A stretch of 64,000 bases of DNA from Planctomycetaceae bacterium (GCA_027487775.1 JAIYCY010000029.1:1-64000); one strand, 5' to 3'. Positions 26,452-36,373 are shown, counted from the stretch's first letter. Numbers and translations: made by a program. The notes: generated from the sequence alone by a model not told the origin.

Positions 26452-28542
26452 ATGGCGATGCTTGCACGATATTTTTGGCGATTGTTGCCGGGGAATCCGA
26501 TCCTGCTTCGCGTGGTGGAGACCGGCTCGCGGCGCGTGCGGGATTTGCTTGCGCGGTGTGCGTATCTGGGGCTGTTGATCGTGATCGTGGTGGTGAGCCT
26601 GATGGGGGCCGCCGACGCGCGAACGGGGGCGGACCTGGCACAGCTCAACGTCGTGAGCCAGAAGATCTTTACCACGCTCTCGTATCTGCAACTCGGATTG
26701 GTGGCGATGCTTGCCCCGATGTTCACCGCCGGCGCGATCACGCAAGAGAAGGACGCGCAGACCTACGACATCTTGCTCGCAACGCCATTATCCAATGCGC
26801 AGATCGTGCTGGGTTCGCTTGCGAGTCGGTTGTTCTTCGTCTTTACACTTCTGCTCTCGGGTCTGCCGGTCTTTTCCATCACGCAGATCTTCGGCGGGGT
26901 CGCGCTGGGCGACATCGTGACAAGCGCGCTCATCGCAGCCGCGACTGCAACGGTGACCGGCGCGCTGGCGATCGCGATCGCGACATTCAAGGTCGGAACC
27001 CGTCGGACGATCTTCAGCTTTTACCTTGTCAACGCGATCTATCTCGTCGGCGTGGGTTTATTGGATCGTTGGTCGGCGCTCGCAGTGCCACTGGTGGACG
27101 GGTCGAGGTCTGCGATCAGTTATCTGACGCCTTTGCATCCGTTTTTGGCCTTGCGGACGGTGCTGGATCCGACGGGATACTCCGCGCCGGGTTTGACCGA
27201 ACTGCCGGAGCATTTGCGAGTCTGGCCGATCGGGTTTGCGCTCACGCGACCGGCGGCGGCGTTTGTGGTGTTGCAGTTGGTGCTGAGTCTGTTGCTCGTG
27301 ATGCCGTCGATCCTGTTCATGCGACGCATCGCGCAAAGCTCGACGACCATCGGGCAATGGTTCCTCAAGCGATTGCCCTGGACACGCAAAGGAAATGACC
27401 GACCGGCGCGGGCGGTCTGGAACAATCCGATCGCCTGGCGCGAGGCCAAGACGAAGGCGTCGGCCAGCCGGGCGACGTGGATGCGAACGCTGGCGGTGCT
27501 GGGCGGTGTGGTGGTTGCGATCCTGCTGCTCGTCGGATTTTCACGCGATGCCAAGCCGCCCGCGAGTTATGTAGAGTTCGGATCCTATACCGCAAGCGCA
27601 GAGACCCTGAGCGTGCGCGGCGCGCGGGAGGCGGTCTATCGTGTCACGGAATCAACCGAAGTGCTGCGCCCGCGAACCGGGGACAACGAACCCGAGCGGA
27701 TCAGCCTGAGCGAGTTGAACAGCCGATGGGAAATCGTCGGGCCGCTTGCGATTCGGACGGTGGGCGGGGTGCAGGTGTTGGATCGGATAACGGTTCAGCC
27801 TGTGGCGAGGCAGATCGAGCCGGCGACGCTGCGGATGCTCGTGCTGGGATTGATCCTGCTCGAAGTTGCCGTGGTGCTGGTGACGATCACGATGTCGGCG
27901 GCGAGCACGGTGACGCGCGAGAAGGAGGACGGCACACTCGATTTGCTCCTCGCCACGCCAATCACGAGCAGATACTACCTCTGGGGCAAGCTCCGCGGAC
28001 TGGTCGCTGGCGTCGCGCCGCTCGTCGCGCTGCCTTGTGCGACGGCGATGGTGTTTGTGATTTACGACGCGTTCCGATGGACCTTTGGAAACGACCCGAG
28101 GTTTGAGTGGATCGTGTTGCCCGAGGCGATCGTGGTGTTGCCAGCCACGGTGCTGATCCTTGCGGGACTCGCGGGGATCGTCGGGATGCAGATGTCACTG
28201 CGCCTGCGCACGACGACCTGGGCGGTGATTGCGAGCATGGCGATTCTGTTCGGGACGCTCGGCACCTTGGGATGGTGCGGAACGCAGATCGCATCGAGTG
28301 GAGGAAACGTCGTCAGCGTCGCACTTGCGAGTCTGTCGCCCGGCACGAGCATCCTGCTCATGATCTCGCCGGGCGAGTTCGTGACAGACCGCTTCGGCGA
28401 GGCGGCATTCGGCCCGGGCGAGCGTTGGTCGGCAGGAATCTTCAGCCTCGCGTCGGTGGCACTTTACGCCGGTGCGATTTACCTGATGTACCGGGCGATG
28501 GTGAAGAATTTTGACATGACGATTCGAAAGCAGTCACGGTGA
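26452..28542 (+). CDS. ABC-2 family permease with two tandem transporter halves
   Basis: This 696-residue integral membrane protein has about a dozen hydrophobic segments. Two halves each contain the ABC-2 permease signature region: GAITQEKDAQTYDILLATPL near residue 92 and VTREKEDGTLDLLLATPI near 484. A soluble insertion lies between them around residues 370-440. Such proteins form the membrane part of ATP-driven exporters. No ATPase gene is adjacent, so the partner must be encoded elsewhere. It ends 51 bp before the sugar isomerase start. The start at 26452 follows gatgaaggttt; a second Met two codons later is possible. Confidence 0.78.
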   Translation: MAMLARYFWRLLPGNPILLRVVETGSRRVRDLLARCAYLGLLIVIVVVSLMGAADARTGADLAQLNVVSQKIFTTLSYLQLGLVAMLAPMFTAGAITQEKDAQTYDILLATPLSNAQIVLGSLASRLFFVFTLLLSGLPVFSITQIFGGVALGDIVTSALIAAATATVTGALAIAIATFKVGTRRTIFSFYLVNAIYLVGVGLLDRWSALAVPLVDGSRSAISYLTPLHPFLALRTVLDPTGYSAPGLTELPEHLRVWPIGFALTRPAAAFVVLQLVLSLLLVMPSILFMRRIAQSSTTIGQWFLKRLPWTRKGNDRPARAVWNNPIAWREAKTKASASRATWMRTLAVLGGVVVAILLLVGFSRDAKPPASYVEFGSYTASAETLSVRGAREAVYRVTESTEVLRPRTGDNEPERISLSELNSRWEIVGPLAIRTVGGVQVLDRITVQPVARQIEPATLRMLVLGLILLEVAVVLVTITMSAASTVTREKEDGTLDLLLATPITSRYYLWGKLRGLVAGVAPLVALPCATAMVFVIYDAFRWTFGNDPRFEWIVLPEAIVVLPATVLILAGLAGIVGMQMSLRLRTTTWAVIASMAILFGTLGTLGWCGTQIASSGGNVVSVALASLSPGTSILLMISPGEFVTDRFGEAAFGPGERWSAGIFSLASVALYAGAIYLMYRAMVKNFDMTIRKQSR

Positions 28543-28592
28543 GGTGGTTTGGACTGCTAGACCATTTGGGTGATCGATTGGAAGGGCGAGCG

Positions 28593-29261
28593 ATGCGAAG
28601 ATCAGAGATCAGGCGGGCCATCGAAGAGGCCGAGGCGTTTTTCGCACGATCCGGGTTCTGGCTTCCGCCGTTTGCAAGGTGGACGAAGTCCGATTGGGCG
28701 ACGATTGGACGCGATGCGGATGAGATTCGCACGCGACGATTGGGATGGGATGTGACCGATTTCAACCTCGGAACGTTCGCAAACAAGGGCTTGACGTTGT
28801 TCACCTTGCGGAACGGGCTGATGAGCGATCCAGGAAATCGGAAGGTGTATGCGGAGAAGATCATGTACGCGCGGGACGGCCAGCTCACGCCGCTGCACTT
28901 TCATGAACAAAAGACGGAGGACATCATCAATCGTGCGGGGGCAACGCTGGTGATCGAGTTGTACAACAGCACGCCCGACGGCAAGCTGGACGATTCGCCG
29001 GTGGTGGTGCAGTGTGATGGCGTGAGGCGCGAGGTGAAGGCGGGCGGGCGGGTGGAACTGCGTCCGGGCGAATCGATCACGCTGACCCCGCGGGTGTACC
29101 ATGCCTTCCATCCACGCGGCGGGAGCGTCATGATCGGTGAAGTTTCGAGCGTCAACGACGATGCATCGGACAATTTCTTCCTCGAGCCGCTACCCAGATA
29201 TCCGAGCGTGGAGGAGGACGAGCCGGCGGACCGGCTTTTGTGCTGGGAGTATCCGAGATGA
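28593..29261 (+). CDS. D-lyxose ketol-isomerase family cupin protein
   Basis: The 222-residue protein resembles cupin-fold D-lyxose/D-mannose isomerases, which interconvert aldoses and ketoses using a divalent metal. Metal ligands are apparent in LHFHEQKTED (His102, His104, Glu109), with a late His in RVYHAFHP. YAEKIMYARDGQLTP and NRAGATLVIELY also fit. The ATG at 28593 is seven bases after ggaagg; an upstream GTG overlaps the permease stop but lacks a ribosome site. It may feed sugars to the polysaccharide genes that follow. The exact sugar is not predictable. Confidence 0.78.
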   Translation: MRRSEIRRAIEEAEAFFARSGFWLPPFARWTKSDWATIGRDADEIRTRRLGWDVTDFNLGTFANKGLTLFTLRNGLMSDPGNRKVYAEKIMYARDGQLTPLHFHEQKTEDIINRAGATLVIELYNSTPDGKLDDSPVVVQCDGVRREVKAGGRVELRPGESITLTPRVYHAFHPRGGSVMIGEVSSVNDDASDNFFLEPLPRYPSVEEDEPADRLLCWEYPR

Positions 29262-29315
29262 TGTGATAAAGGCAGCGTTCAGAGACTGAAGCGGCGGCTT
29301 GTGTGACAGCGTGGG

Positions 29316-30467
29316 ATGTACCGATACAATCGGAGTGTGATTCGAGTCGTTCAAGAGCAGCCTGCGCTTCCGCACTATCGAGTGCCGGTTTTTCGCGCCT
29401 TGGCCGAAACTTCGGGTTGGGATTATCAGCTGGTTTATGGCCGTCTTCCGGATATCTCCAACGTATCGCCCGACGGGTTTCGCGCTTCGCATATGCAGCA
29501 GCGATTTCTGCTTGGGGGGCGACTGATTTGGGTTCAGGCGCAGTTGGATTACGCACGTCGCACGCAGAGCGACGTCCTGATCCTGACATGGAACAGTCGA
29601 TGCGTGAGCCTTTTGCCGGCCCTGCGTCGGGCGCGCCGCGAGGGCGTAAAGACGATCCTGTTCGGACACGGGTTCTCGCGTTTTGAGAAGGGATATACAC
29701 GTCGACTGCGTAACGCGATTGCCCGACGGGCAGATGCGCTGCTGACGTACAACCATTCCGCACGCCAGCGATTGATCGCCGAGGGTTTTGATCCGGGCCG
29801 CGTGTTTGTCGCGCAGAATTGTCTGGATCAATCAGAGATCGAGCGAGCCAAGTGCGACTGGTTATCCAGGCCCGACGATCTGCGGGCATTCCAGCTCAAG
29901 CATCGATTGAACGAAGGGCCGAGACTGTTGTTTGTGTCCCGGATTACGGTCAAGACGCGGCTCGACCTGTTGATTCGGGCGGCGGACGTGTTGCGACGCG
30001 ATCATCCGGGCCTGCAGGTGAACATCGTCGGCGGAGGCGATGCGTCAGAACTGAAGCAACTGGTTTCGGACCTGCGGCTCGAAGAAACCGTTCGCTTCAT
30101 CGGCGCGGTGTATGGCGAGATGGAACTTGCGCCGTGGTTTTTATCGAGCGATTTGTTTGTCTATCCGAGTGCGATCGGGCTGAGCATTTTTCATGCGTTC
30201 GGGTACGAATTGCCGGTGGTGACTGACGATGATATCCCCAATCACAATCCCGAGATCGAGGCGATGCGCCATGAGGTCAACGGAATGATGTATCGATCGA
30301 ATGATATCGAGTCGATGGCAATGACCATTCGCGCAGCGATCGGTTCGCGCGAGCGAATGATGAGTCTGCGGGCCGGGGCAATCAGGACGGTGAAGGAGAA
30401 TTACAACCTGTCACAGTTGATTTCGGGTTATCGTGATGCTGTTCGGGCGGTGACTGCGGGCCGATAG
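29316..30467 (+). CDS. Glycosyltransferase family 4 protein
   Basis: This 383-residue GT-B enzyme probably transfers a sugar from a nucleotide donor during surface glycan synthesis. The N-domain starts IRVVQEQPALPHYRVPVFRA. The C-domain has LLFVSRITVKTRLDLLIRA (near 208), VNIVGGGDASELKQL, RFIGAVYGEMELAPWF and the donor-site region DLFVYPSAIGLSIFHAFGYELPVV, with an EAMRHEVNGMMY segment. The family's second catalytic Glu (EX7E) is only partly matched (SIFHAFGYE). The predicted cytoplasmic protein is followed by a second GT4 gene 52 bp away, suggesting one operon. Confidence 0.82.
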   Translation: MYRYNRSVIRVVQEQPALPHYRVPVFRALAETSGWDYQLVYGRLPDISNVSPDGFRASHMQQRFLLGGRLIWVQAQLDYARRTQSDVLILTWNSRCVSLLPALRRARREGVKTILFGHGFSRFEKGYTRRLRNAIARRADALLTYNHSARQRLIAEGFDPGRVFVAQNCLDQSEIERAKCDWLSRPDDLRAFQLKHRLNEGPRLLFVSRITVKTRLDLLIRAADVLRRDHPGLQVNIVGGGDASELKQLVSDLRLEETVRFIGAVYGEMELAPWFLSSDLFVYPSAIGLSIFHAFGYELPVVTDDDIPNHNPEIEAMRHEVNGMMYRSNDIESMAMTIRAAIGSRERMMSLRAGAIRTVKENYNLSQLISGYRDAVRAVTAGR

Positions 30468-30519
30468 AGGACAGAAGGCAGTGGGTCGGGCGAGAGCTTG
30501 GAATGAGGATGTTGGTACG

Positions 30520-31695
30520 ATGCGGATACTCCATGTGATTCACGACCTCGATGCACGCAGCGGAGGCCCGCCGATCATTGCAGCGAGTCTGGCTGCGGCG
30601 ACAGCGCGACTTGGCCATGAAGTGACGCTGCTGAGCTATGCGCCGATCGACCCGAAGGCGACATCGGCCATGCTGGGACAGATCCCGGGGTTTGATCAGG
30701 TTCGATGGGAATGTCGCGCGATGCGTGGCGGGCGAATGGAGCGATACGCGGGCGGGCGTCTGGTGAATGAAACGCGCCGCATGATCAGAGAATTCAAGCC
30801 GGAGGTCGCACATGTGCATGCGGCGTGGGAGCCGCCGGTGGTCGCATCTGCGCGTGCCCTGCGGTCTGCGAGAATCCCATATCTACTGCTCATCAACGGA
30901 ATGCTGGATCCCTGGAGCATGTCGCAGGGGAAATGGAAGAAGCGATTCTGCATGACCTTTGGTTGGAGGCGCCTCTTTGATGGTGCGGGCCGATTGCACC
31001 TCGGGAACACGGATGAAGTGGAGGGGATCAGGCCGCTGGGATTGCGGGCGAAGGGCGTGATCATTCCGAACGGAGTCTGGCCGGAATCGATCGAGGCGAT
31101 GCCGATGCCGGGCCGGTTCCGGGCCAGACATCCCGAGTTTGCAGATAAAAAGCTGCTCGTGTTTCTGAGTCGCCTGCATTTTAAGAAGGGCTTGGATTAC
31201 CTGATTGAGGCTTTTGACAAGGCAGCGGAACGGAATCCGGATTGGATGCTTCTGATCGGCGGAGGCGGGGATGAGTATCGAGCGGAGATCGAGCGACAAG
31301 TTGCGATGAAGCGGCACTGCGAGCGGATTCGGATGTTGGGGCCGGTGTACGGAGCAGAGAAACTCGAGTTGCTGGTGGATGCGGATCTGTTTTGTCTGAC
31401 AAGCCGTCAGGAGGGATTCCCGATGGCTGTTCTGGATGCGCTTTCGGCGGGGACGGCGTGCCTGATCAGCCCGGGTTGCCACCTGCCTGAAGTGGAATCG
31501 GCGGGCGTGGGTCGCGTGGCACCGCTTGATCCGACCGCGATCGCGCGATCGATGGATGAACTGTTGAATGGCAGTAACGATCGGGCCTTGATCCGGTTGC
31601 GGGCGCGCGAATTGGTGCTCACGAAGTTCAACTGGCACCGGATCGCCGAGCAGGCGGTTGAAAGCTATCAACAGGTGCAGAACGAAAAGCGCTGA
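30520..31695 (+). CDS. Glycosyltransferase family 4 protein
   Basis: The 391-residue product is a retaining GT-B glycosyltransferase. Signatures are ILHVIHDLDARSGGPPIIAA at the N-terminus, VAHVHAAWEPP, VIIPNGV, LLVFLSRLHFKKGLDYLIEA, LLIGGGGDEYRAEIE, RIRMLGPVYGAEK and DLFCLTSRQEGFPMAVLDAL with its EGFPMAVLDA donor-binding loop. The ATG at 30520 was chosen because family similarity starts with RILHVIHD. It follows another GT4 gene and converges with a GT2 gene 12 bp away. The acceptor and sugar are unknown. Confidence 0.86.
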   Translation: MRILHVIHDLDARSGGPPIIAASLAAATARLGHEVTLLSYAPIDPKATSAMLGQIPGFDQVRWECRAMRGGRMERYAGGRLVNETRRMIREFKPEVAHVHAAWEPPVVASARALRSARIPYLLLINGMLDPWSMSQGKWKKRFCMTFGWRRLFDGAGRLHLGNTDEVEGIRPLGLRAKGVIIPNGVWPESIEAMPMPGRFRARHPEFADKKLLVFLSRLHFKKGLDYLIEAFDKAAERNPDWMLLIGGGGDEYRAEIERQVAMKRHCERIRMLGPVYGAEKLELLVDADLFCLTSRQEGFPMAVLDALSAGTACLISPGCHLPEVESAGVGRVAPLDPTAIARSMDELLNGSNDRALIRLRARELVLTKFNWHRIAEQAVESYQQVQNEKR

Positions 31696-31707
31696 ACCGC
31701 AACGCGG

Positions 31708-32508
31708 TCAGTTCTTCGGCGACTTGCGTTCGCTTTCGATGTCGCGCTTGACCATCGGTGAAATGGAGGCGCGAAATGCGAGCGTTTCGGCAATGAGGCG
31801 ATCGAGTGCGTAGACGATGCCCGCTTTTCCGTCGAGGAACCCGCGCTTGACGAAAAAGGCGTAGAGCGGCGTGATCAGCATCATCAACGGCGTGCGACGA
31901 CGGAGGCGATCCTTGAAATTCGCGTGACCGGCATCTCCCCGGCGCACGACGTCGAGCGCGTACCGCCACTGGTTGGCCAGAACAAGGTTGAACGGCTTCT
32001 GGTCGTCGTGATCAAGAAGCGACTTGGTGAATGCGATCGGTGTGTCGGGTTTGAGACGCTCGCCGTGCCCAACCGGTTCAAAGTATCTGACGCCGGCGCG
32101 GAAGACGATGGCCTTGGGCGGACAAAGGTTGCTGTGCCGCAGGGGCAGGCCGTCCCAAAACATTCGGATCGGAGCCTTCCAGACGGGAACGGGGTTGGGC
32201 TTGTCGATTTGTCCTTCGATTTCAGCAAGAAGCTCCACGCTGACCCGCATGTCGGCGTCGAGCACCATGATCCATTCGTCCGCGGAGTGCCAACCGGTGA
32301 TTTCGTTGTAGGCGTTGCAGTGATTGGTGTAGGTGTAGGGCCTGAGCTCTGCGTGAGGAAAAGCGCGAACCTGATCGGGCGTTGAATCGGTCGAGCCAGA
32401 ATCGAGTACGACGGCCCGGATCCCGCAACGCTCGAGGGAGGCGAGACATCCGTCGATATTTCGCGATTCGTTCTTGGCGAGGATGTAACAGACAGCAATG
32501 CGTCCCAT
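31708..32508 (-). CDS. Glycosyltransferase family 2 protein (LPS-core-type)
   Basis: This 266-residue GT-A enzyme begins IAVCYILAKNESRNIDGCLA, has VVLDSGSTDST, and has the donor motif DEWIMVLDADMRVS, where the DAD supplies metal ligands. Later PVGHGERLKPD, ALDVVRRGDAG and the hydrophobic LMMLITPLYAFFVKRGFLDG match WaaE/KdtX-like glucosyltransferases, which act on lipopolysaccharide core and associate with the membrane. It is antisense to the GT4 pair, so it is a separate transcription unit, probably in the same glycan pathway. Confidence 0.85.
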   Translation of the reverse strand: MGRIAVCYILAKNESRNIDGCLASLERCGIRAVVLDSGSTDSTPDQVRAFPHAELRPYTYTNHCNAYNEITGWHSADEWIMVLDADMRVSVELLAEIEGQIDKPNPVPVWKAPIRMFWDGLPLRHSNLCPPKAIVFRAGVRYFEPVGHGERLKPDTPIAFTKSLLDHDDQKPFNLVLANQWRYALDVVRRGDAGHANFKDRLRRRTPLMMLITPLYAFFVKRGFLDGKAGIVYALDRLIAETLAFRASISPMVKRDIESERKSPKN

Positions 32509-32585
32509 AAAGCCTGCCGGTCGGGAAAACCTCAGTATAACCTCATTGGTATCGGTTGTATGAGTTCGTGGCTCGAGTTGGCTCT

Positions 32586-32623
32586 AAAAAACGAACAGCC
32601 CGGGGACGAGGTTCCCCGGGCTG
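32586..32623 (-). terminator. Rho-independent terminator
   Basis: An 11-bp perfect stem (cagcccgggga at 32596-32606, and its complement at 32613-32623) with a six-base loop is followed on the minus strand by ttcgtttttt. It lies about 150 bp downstream of rpsD and just before the GT2 gene, so it most likely ends the rpsD transcript. Confidence 0.8.
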
Positions 32624-32686
32624 CTCTTGGATTGGGAATGGAACCGACGAGAAACATCGAGCCGCTGGCCCGACGACTTCATCAGT

Positions 32687-32760
32687 TGCACAGCATCAGT
32701 TGCACAGCGACTTCGTCAGTTGCACAGCGACTTCGTCGGTTGCTGCGCGACTTCGTCGGT
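32687..32760. repeat. 20-bp tandem array downstream of rpsD
   Basis: Units of the form tgcacagcgacttcgtcagt start at 32701, 32721 and 32741. A truncated copy lies at 32687 and a diverged half-copy before that. The array sits between the rpsD stop and its terminator, so it would be transcribed in the rpsD 3' untranslated region. Confidence 0.75.
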
Positions 32761-32770
32761 TGAGGTTTGA

Positions 32771-33367
32771 TCAGCGGTAGAATTCGATGATCAGGTTCAT
32801 GTTGACTTCGAAGGGGACGTCTTCGGGCTTGGGCAGCGCGATGACTTTAGCTTCGAGCTTGGCCGGGTTCCATTCGAGCCATGCCGGGACGTTATGGCCG
32901 GGCATGGACTCCATGTTTTCGCGGAGGATCTTGTGGCACTTTTCCCTAAAGCTGATGACCTGGCCCGGCTCGATGGTGTAGGAGCTGATGTCGAGCTTCT
33001 TGCCGTTCACCAGCACGTGGCCGTGTCCGACGAGCTGGCGGGCGGACCAGATGGTTCGCACGACGCCGATTCGACGGCAGACGTTGTCGAGGCGCGACTC
33101 GAGGAGCTGGACCATCGCGGTTCCGGTGTTGCCCTTGGTCTTTTGGGCCAGACCGAGGAATCGACGAAACTGCTTTTCCAGCATGCCGTAGTGGAACCGA
33201 AGCTTCTGCTTTTCGGTCAGGCGGATGCCATACTCGGTGCTGCGACGACCGCGATAGCCGTGCACGCCGGGGATGGTGAGTTCGCCTTTGGTGTGCTTGG
33301 GAACGTCGGCGATCGGAACGCCAACACGACGGGAGAGCCGAACCTTCGGCCCGGTGTAACGACCCAT
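32771..33367 (-). CDS. rpsD: 30S ribosomal protein S4
   Basis: S4 binds 16S rRNA and nucleates 30S assembly. The 198-residue protein has MGRYTGPKVRLSRR at the start, the S4 RNA-binding domain LESRLDNVCRR...ARQLVGHGHVLVNGKKLDI, and a family-like C-terminus ending IIEFYR. No zinc-binding Cys cluster is present, so it is the zinc-free form. The ATG at 33367 is nine bases after aaagg; an ATG three codons earlier overlaps that site. The usual neighbours (rpsM, rpsK, rpoA) are absent, so this is a stand-alone gene. Confidence 0.96.
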   Translation of the reverse strand: MGRYTGPKVRLSRRVGVPIADVPKHTKGELTIPGVHGYRGRRSTEYGIRLTEKQKLRFHYGMLEKQFRRFLGLAQKTKGNTGTAMVQLLESRLDNVCRRIGVVRTIWSARQLVGHGHVLVNGKKLDISSYTIEPGQVISFREKCHKILRENMESMPGHNVPAWLEWNPAKLEAKVIALPKPEDVPFEVNMNLIIEFYR

Positions 33368-33597
33368 GGGGTCCATCCTTTGATGTTCAACCGATCACGC
33401 GGATCGGTCGCTCCGAACTTGACACAAATGATTGAACGCAACGAGCTTGCGGAGCAATCAGGGTGTCGTTTCGGCTGGCATGTGGAACGGAGGCACACGT
33501 CAGACCGTCGCACAGGCGGCGGGGCACAATGCACCGACACGCCCATGACGAGGAGGAGAATATAGCATCAAACGACGCGTGAACGCAACACGCCGGG

Positions 33598-35517
33598 TCA
33601 GAGTTCGAGTTCGACGGCGAGTCGGAGGACTTCCGCGACGCTCCAGGCCTGAGCGCTGGCTGCCACCGGGCGGTGCGGGGCGTCGCCTTCGAAGCATTCG
33701 GAAATGCTGCCAACGCAACCGGTTTCGAGGGAATCGATGAGCGGACGGAGCCAGGCGCGGGCTTGTTCTCGTGCGGATTCGCTGTTCTTGTGAACACGCA
33801 AATACGCATCCAAAAAGTGTCCGATGAGCCAGGGCCAGACCGTACCGTTGTGGTAAGCGCGGTCGCGGTAAAACTGGTTGCCCTCATAGCGACCACGATA
33901 GCCGGGCTCACTGACGGCCAGTGTTCGCAGTCCGACCGGCGTGAGCAGTTCGCGCTTGACGACTTCGACAACGACAAACTGTTGCTCAAGGGTCAGCGGT
34001 GAGTGAGGCAGCGAGGCAGCGAAGATTTGGTTCGGACGAATGGCCGAGTCGCGATGTTGGCCGAGGACGACGTCTGCGAGTCCTCGGAAGGGGCTGACCC
34101 AGAACGTTTTGACGAAGTTTTCCTTGACGCGTTCTGCGAGAGAGGTTTCGCCAAGAAGGCAGAGCGCGTTGTACCAGAGCGCGTTGATTTCAACCGCTTT
34201 GCCGTGACGCGGGGTGAAGACGATGTCGCCCATCTTGGCGTCCATCCAGGTGAGTTGCGTGCCGGGGCTTCCGGAGGAGATCAACGCGTCGGCGGGGTCC
34301 ATGCGAATGTCGTAGCGTGTACCGTCCCGGTAGCCTGCGATGATTTCCTGACAGGCCGGCAGAAGCAGGCTTTCGAAGAGTTCGCGATCGCGTGTGATGC
34401 GCAGGTATTGGTGGGCGGCGTGGATGAACCAGAGTGAAGCGTCGACCGTGTTGTAAGTCGGTTCGTTGGTGTAATCGTCGAAAAGGTTGGGAATCATCCC
34501 GCGGCTGACGTGTCCGGCGAACACACTAAGGACCTGCCCGGCTTGCTGATGTCGTCCGGTGGACAAAAGCAGACCCGGCAGGCTGATCATGGTGTCGCGA
34601 CCCCAGTCGGCAAACCACGGAAAGCCCGCGAGGATGGTCGCGCCCTGGCTTCCGCCGGGCCGATTGCGCTTGCAGATGAATTGTTCGGCGGCGCGGACGA
34701 GGCGATTCTGGGTGGGCGTCGGCATCGCCTTGAGCGCCCGTGACTGCTCGGCACGCGCACGCTCGGCGTCGAAGTCGGGCAGTACGGTGATCGGCTGCAT
34801 CGATGCCCAGAGCGTCACCGAACCCTGGCTGGTGAACTCGAACGAAAAAGTCCCGGGCGCGAACAGATCTTCTCGATCTTCCATGCCGCGCTCGGTCTCG
34901 ATCGGATAGGTGTGGTCGTACCACCAGTCGGGGCGCTCGGTGAATTGCCCGCGATCGATGGCAAGGTGGAGTCGATGTCCGTTGAGCCCGACGGTGAGTG
35001 AGCCGTGATGAGAGGTCAGGTCGTAGGTTTGCCCTTTGTGCAGCAGGGCGTGGAAGTCGCGCAGTGCAACGAAGGGCATGAGCCGCAGTTCAGCACGCTT
35101 GCGTGAGCCGGGGTCGAGTTGATAGCGGATGCCGACGAGAGGCTTGCCCCAGGCCAAGAGGATTTGTTTGGTGATACGCACACCGTCTGCGTCGTAATCG
35201 AACGAGGCGATGTCAGAGAGTTCGAATCGCCTCAGGTAGCGATCGCCTCGCGGGATGTGGAGGTCGCCGAATCGATTGATGGAGAGTTCGACCGGAAGGG
35301 CCTCGTTGTCGATCGAGACGCTCTCGGCGACCCGGGAGAGCGCAAGAATCCGACCGACAGGCGGAAGAGTCGCGGCCACGAGCAGGCCGTGGTAGCGACG
35401 CGTGTTGCACCCGACCGCGGTGGACATGGCAAACGAACCGGTGCCGTTGGTCAAAAGCCATTCGCGTTCGATGTGAGGCGAGAGCTCACCGTAAGTTTCG
35501 GAGCGATACATCGACAT
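33598..35517 (-). CDS. Glycogen debranching enzyme, GH133 amylo-alpha-1,6-glucosidase type
   Basis: This 639-residue enzyme probably removes alpha-1,6 branch residues from glycogen. The N-terminal domain shows REWLLTNGTGSFAMSTAVGCNTRRYHGLL, typical of the archaeal/bacterial type. The (alpha/alpha)6 catalytic domain has GFPWFADWGRDTMISLPGLLL near residue 333, PTYNTVDASLWFIHA, the TWMDAKMGD segment and NGTVWPWLIGHFLDAYLRV near the end. No signal peptide is seen. Together with the GH57 enzyme at the window start it indicates glycogen turnover. Confidence 0.9.
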   Translation of the reverse strand: MSMYRSETYGELSPHIEREWLLTNGTGSFAMSTAVGCNTRRYHGLLVAATLPPVGRILALSRVAESVSIDNEALPVELSINRFGDLHIPRGDRYLRRFELSDIASFDYDADGVRITKQILLAWGKPLVGIRYQLDPGSRKRAELRLMPFVALRDFHALLHKGQTYDLTSHHGSLTVGLNGHRLHLAIDRGQFTERPDWWYDHTYPIETERGMEDREDLFAPGTFSFEFTSQGSVTLWASMQPITVLPDFDAERARAEQSRALKAMPTPTQNRLVRAAEQFICKRNRPGGSQGATILAGFPWFADWGRDTMISLPGLLLSTGRHQQAGQVLSVFAGHVSRGMIPNLFDDYTNEPTYNTVDASLWFIHAAHQYLRITRDRELFESLLLPACQEIIAGYRDGTRYDIRMDPADALISSGSPGTQLTWMDAKMGDIVFTPRHGKAVEINALWYNALCLLGETSLAERVKENFVKTFWVSPFRGLADVVLGQHRDSAIRPNQIFAASLPHSPLTLEQQFVVVEVVKRELLTPVGLRTLAVSEPGYRGRYEGNQFYRDRAYHNGTVWPWLIGHFLDAYLRVHKNSESAREQARAWLRPLIDSLETGCVGSISECFEGDAPHRPVAASAQAWSVAEVLRLAVELEL

Positions 35518-35587
35518 CCCGCGAAGCTAACGCGATGCACCCGAAAGGTCGAGCGTGAGTGAGCACGCCCGACAGTGATGCGTGTCT

Positions 35588-36304
35588 TTAACGCGCGCTC
35601 GATGTTGCAGTTTTCGTCGGGTCGACGGATGCAGGACTTGTGGCGGCGGGATCTGCGAGGGAAGCAAGGTCGCTCGATTCGACAAAGCGAAGGGATTCGG
35701 AATTGACGCAGAAGCGAAGACCCGTGGGTCGTGGCCCGTCTTCGAAGACGTGACCGAGGTGAGCGTCGCAGCGAGCGCAGAGGATCTCGGTCCGGATCAT
35801 CCCGTGGCTGCGATCTTCGATGGTGGTGACATTGCCCGTGCCGACGGGAGCGAAAAAGCTGGGCCAGCCCGTTCCGCTGTTGAATTTGGCATTGCTGGAG
35901 AAGAGTGGAAGGTCGCAGCAAATGCAGGCGTAAACGCCTTCCTTCTTGTTATCCAGAAGCGTGCCGCAGAACGGGCGCTCGGTGCCCTTGCCGCGGGCGA
36001 TCTCGAACTGCTCGGAGGTGAGCTGCGCCTTCCACTCGGCATCGGTCTTGATCACGCGCGAACTGTTGACCGGACCGACGAGTTGACCCTGTTGGTTATA
36101 GACGTGGACCTTCACAATATTCTCCTGGGCAATTGAGTTGGCGGGGACGGCGGTGCCGATGATCGAGGGCTGGATCACTGTGGATTCGGCGCTGGAACTG
36201 TCAGGTGTGCTGGATGAATCCGTACAACCTGCGATCAGTGAAGCGGAAGCAATGCCTGCGACGAGGCAAACAAGCTGAAATCGGCGGATGAGTCCTGCGA
36301 TCAT
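35588..36304 (-). CDS. msrB: Lipoprotein peptide-methionine (R)-S-oxide reductase MsrB
   Basis: MsrB repairs methionine-R-sulfoxide in proteins. The 238-residue product has a lipoprotein signal with lipobox SLIAGC (Cys27), so it should act in the periplasm or on the membrane. The MsrB domain runs from about residue 88 to 212: EFQLTSEQ-like start, [10 protein letters not shown] and [12 protein letters not shown] (the two CxxC zinc pairs), NSGTGWPSF, and the catalytic Cys in [11 protein letters not shown] Ser/Thr/Ala tail follows. No MsrA domain is fused or adjacent. Confidence 0.92.
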   Translation of the reverse strand: MIAGLIRRFQLVCLVAGIASASLIAGCTDSSSTPDSSSAESTVIQPSIIGTAVPANSIAQENIVKVHVYNQQGQLVGPVNSSRVIKTDAEWKAQLTSEQFEIARGKGTERPFCGTLLDNKKEGVYACICCDLPLFSSNAKFNSGTGWPSFFAPVGTGNVTTIEDRSHGMIRTEILCARCDAHLGHVFEDGPRPTGLRFCVNSESLRFVESSDLASLADPAATSPASVDPTKTATSSAR

Positions 36305-36373
36305 GATGTGTGATGGTAGGCGCGATCTTGGCTCGGGCTTGAATCGTCAGACGTGCGTGCGATGCTCTGGCGG

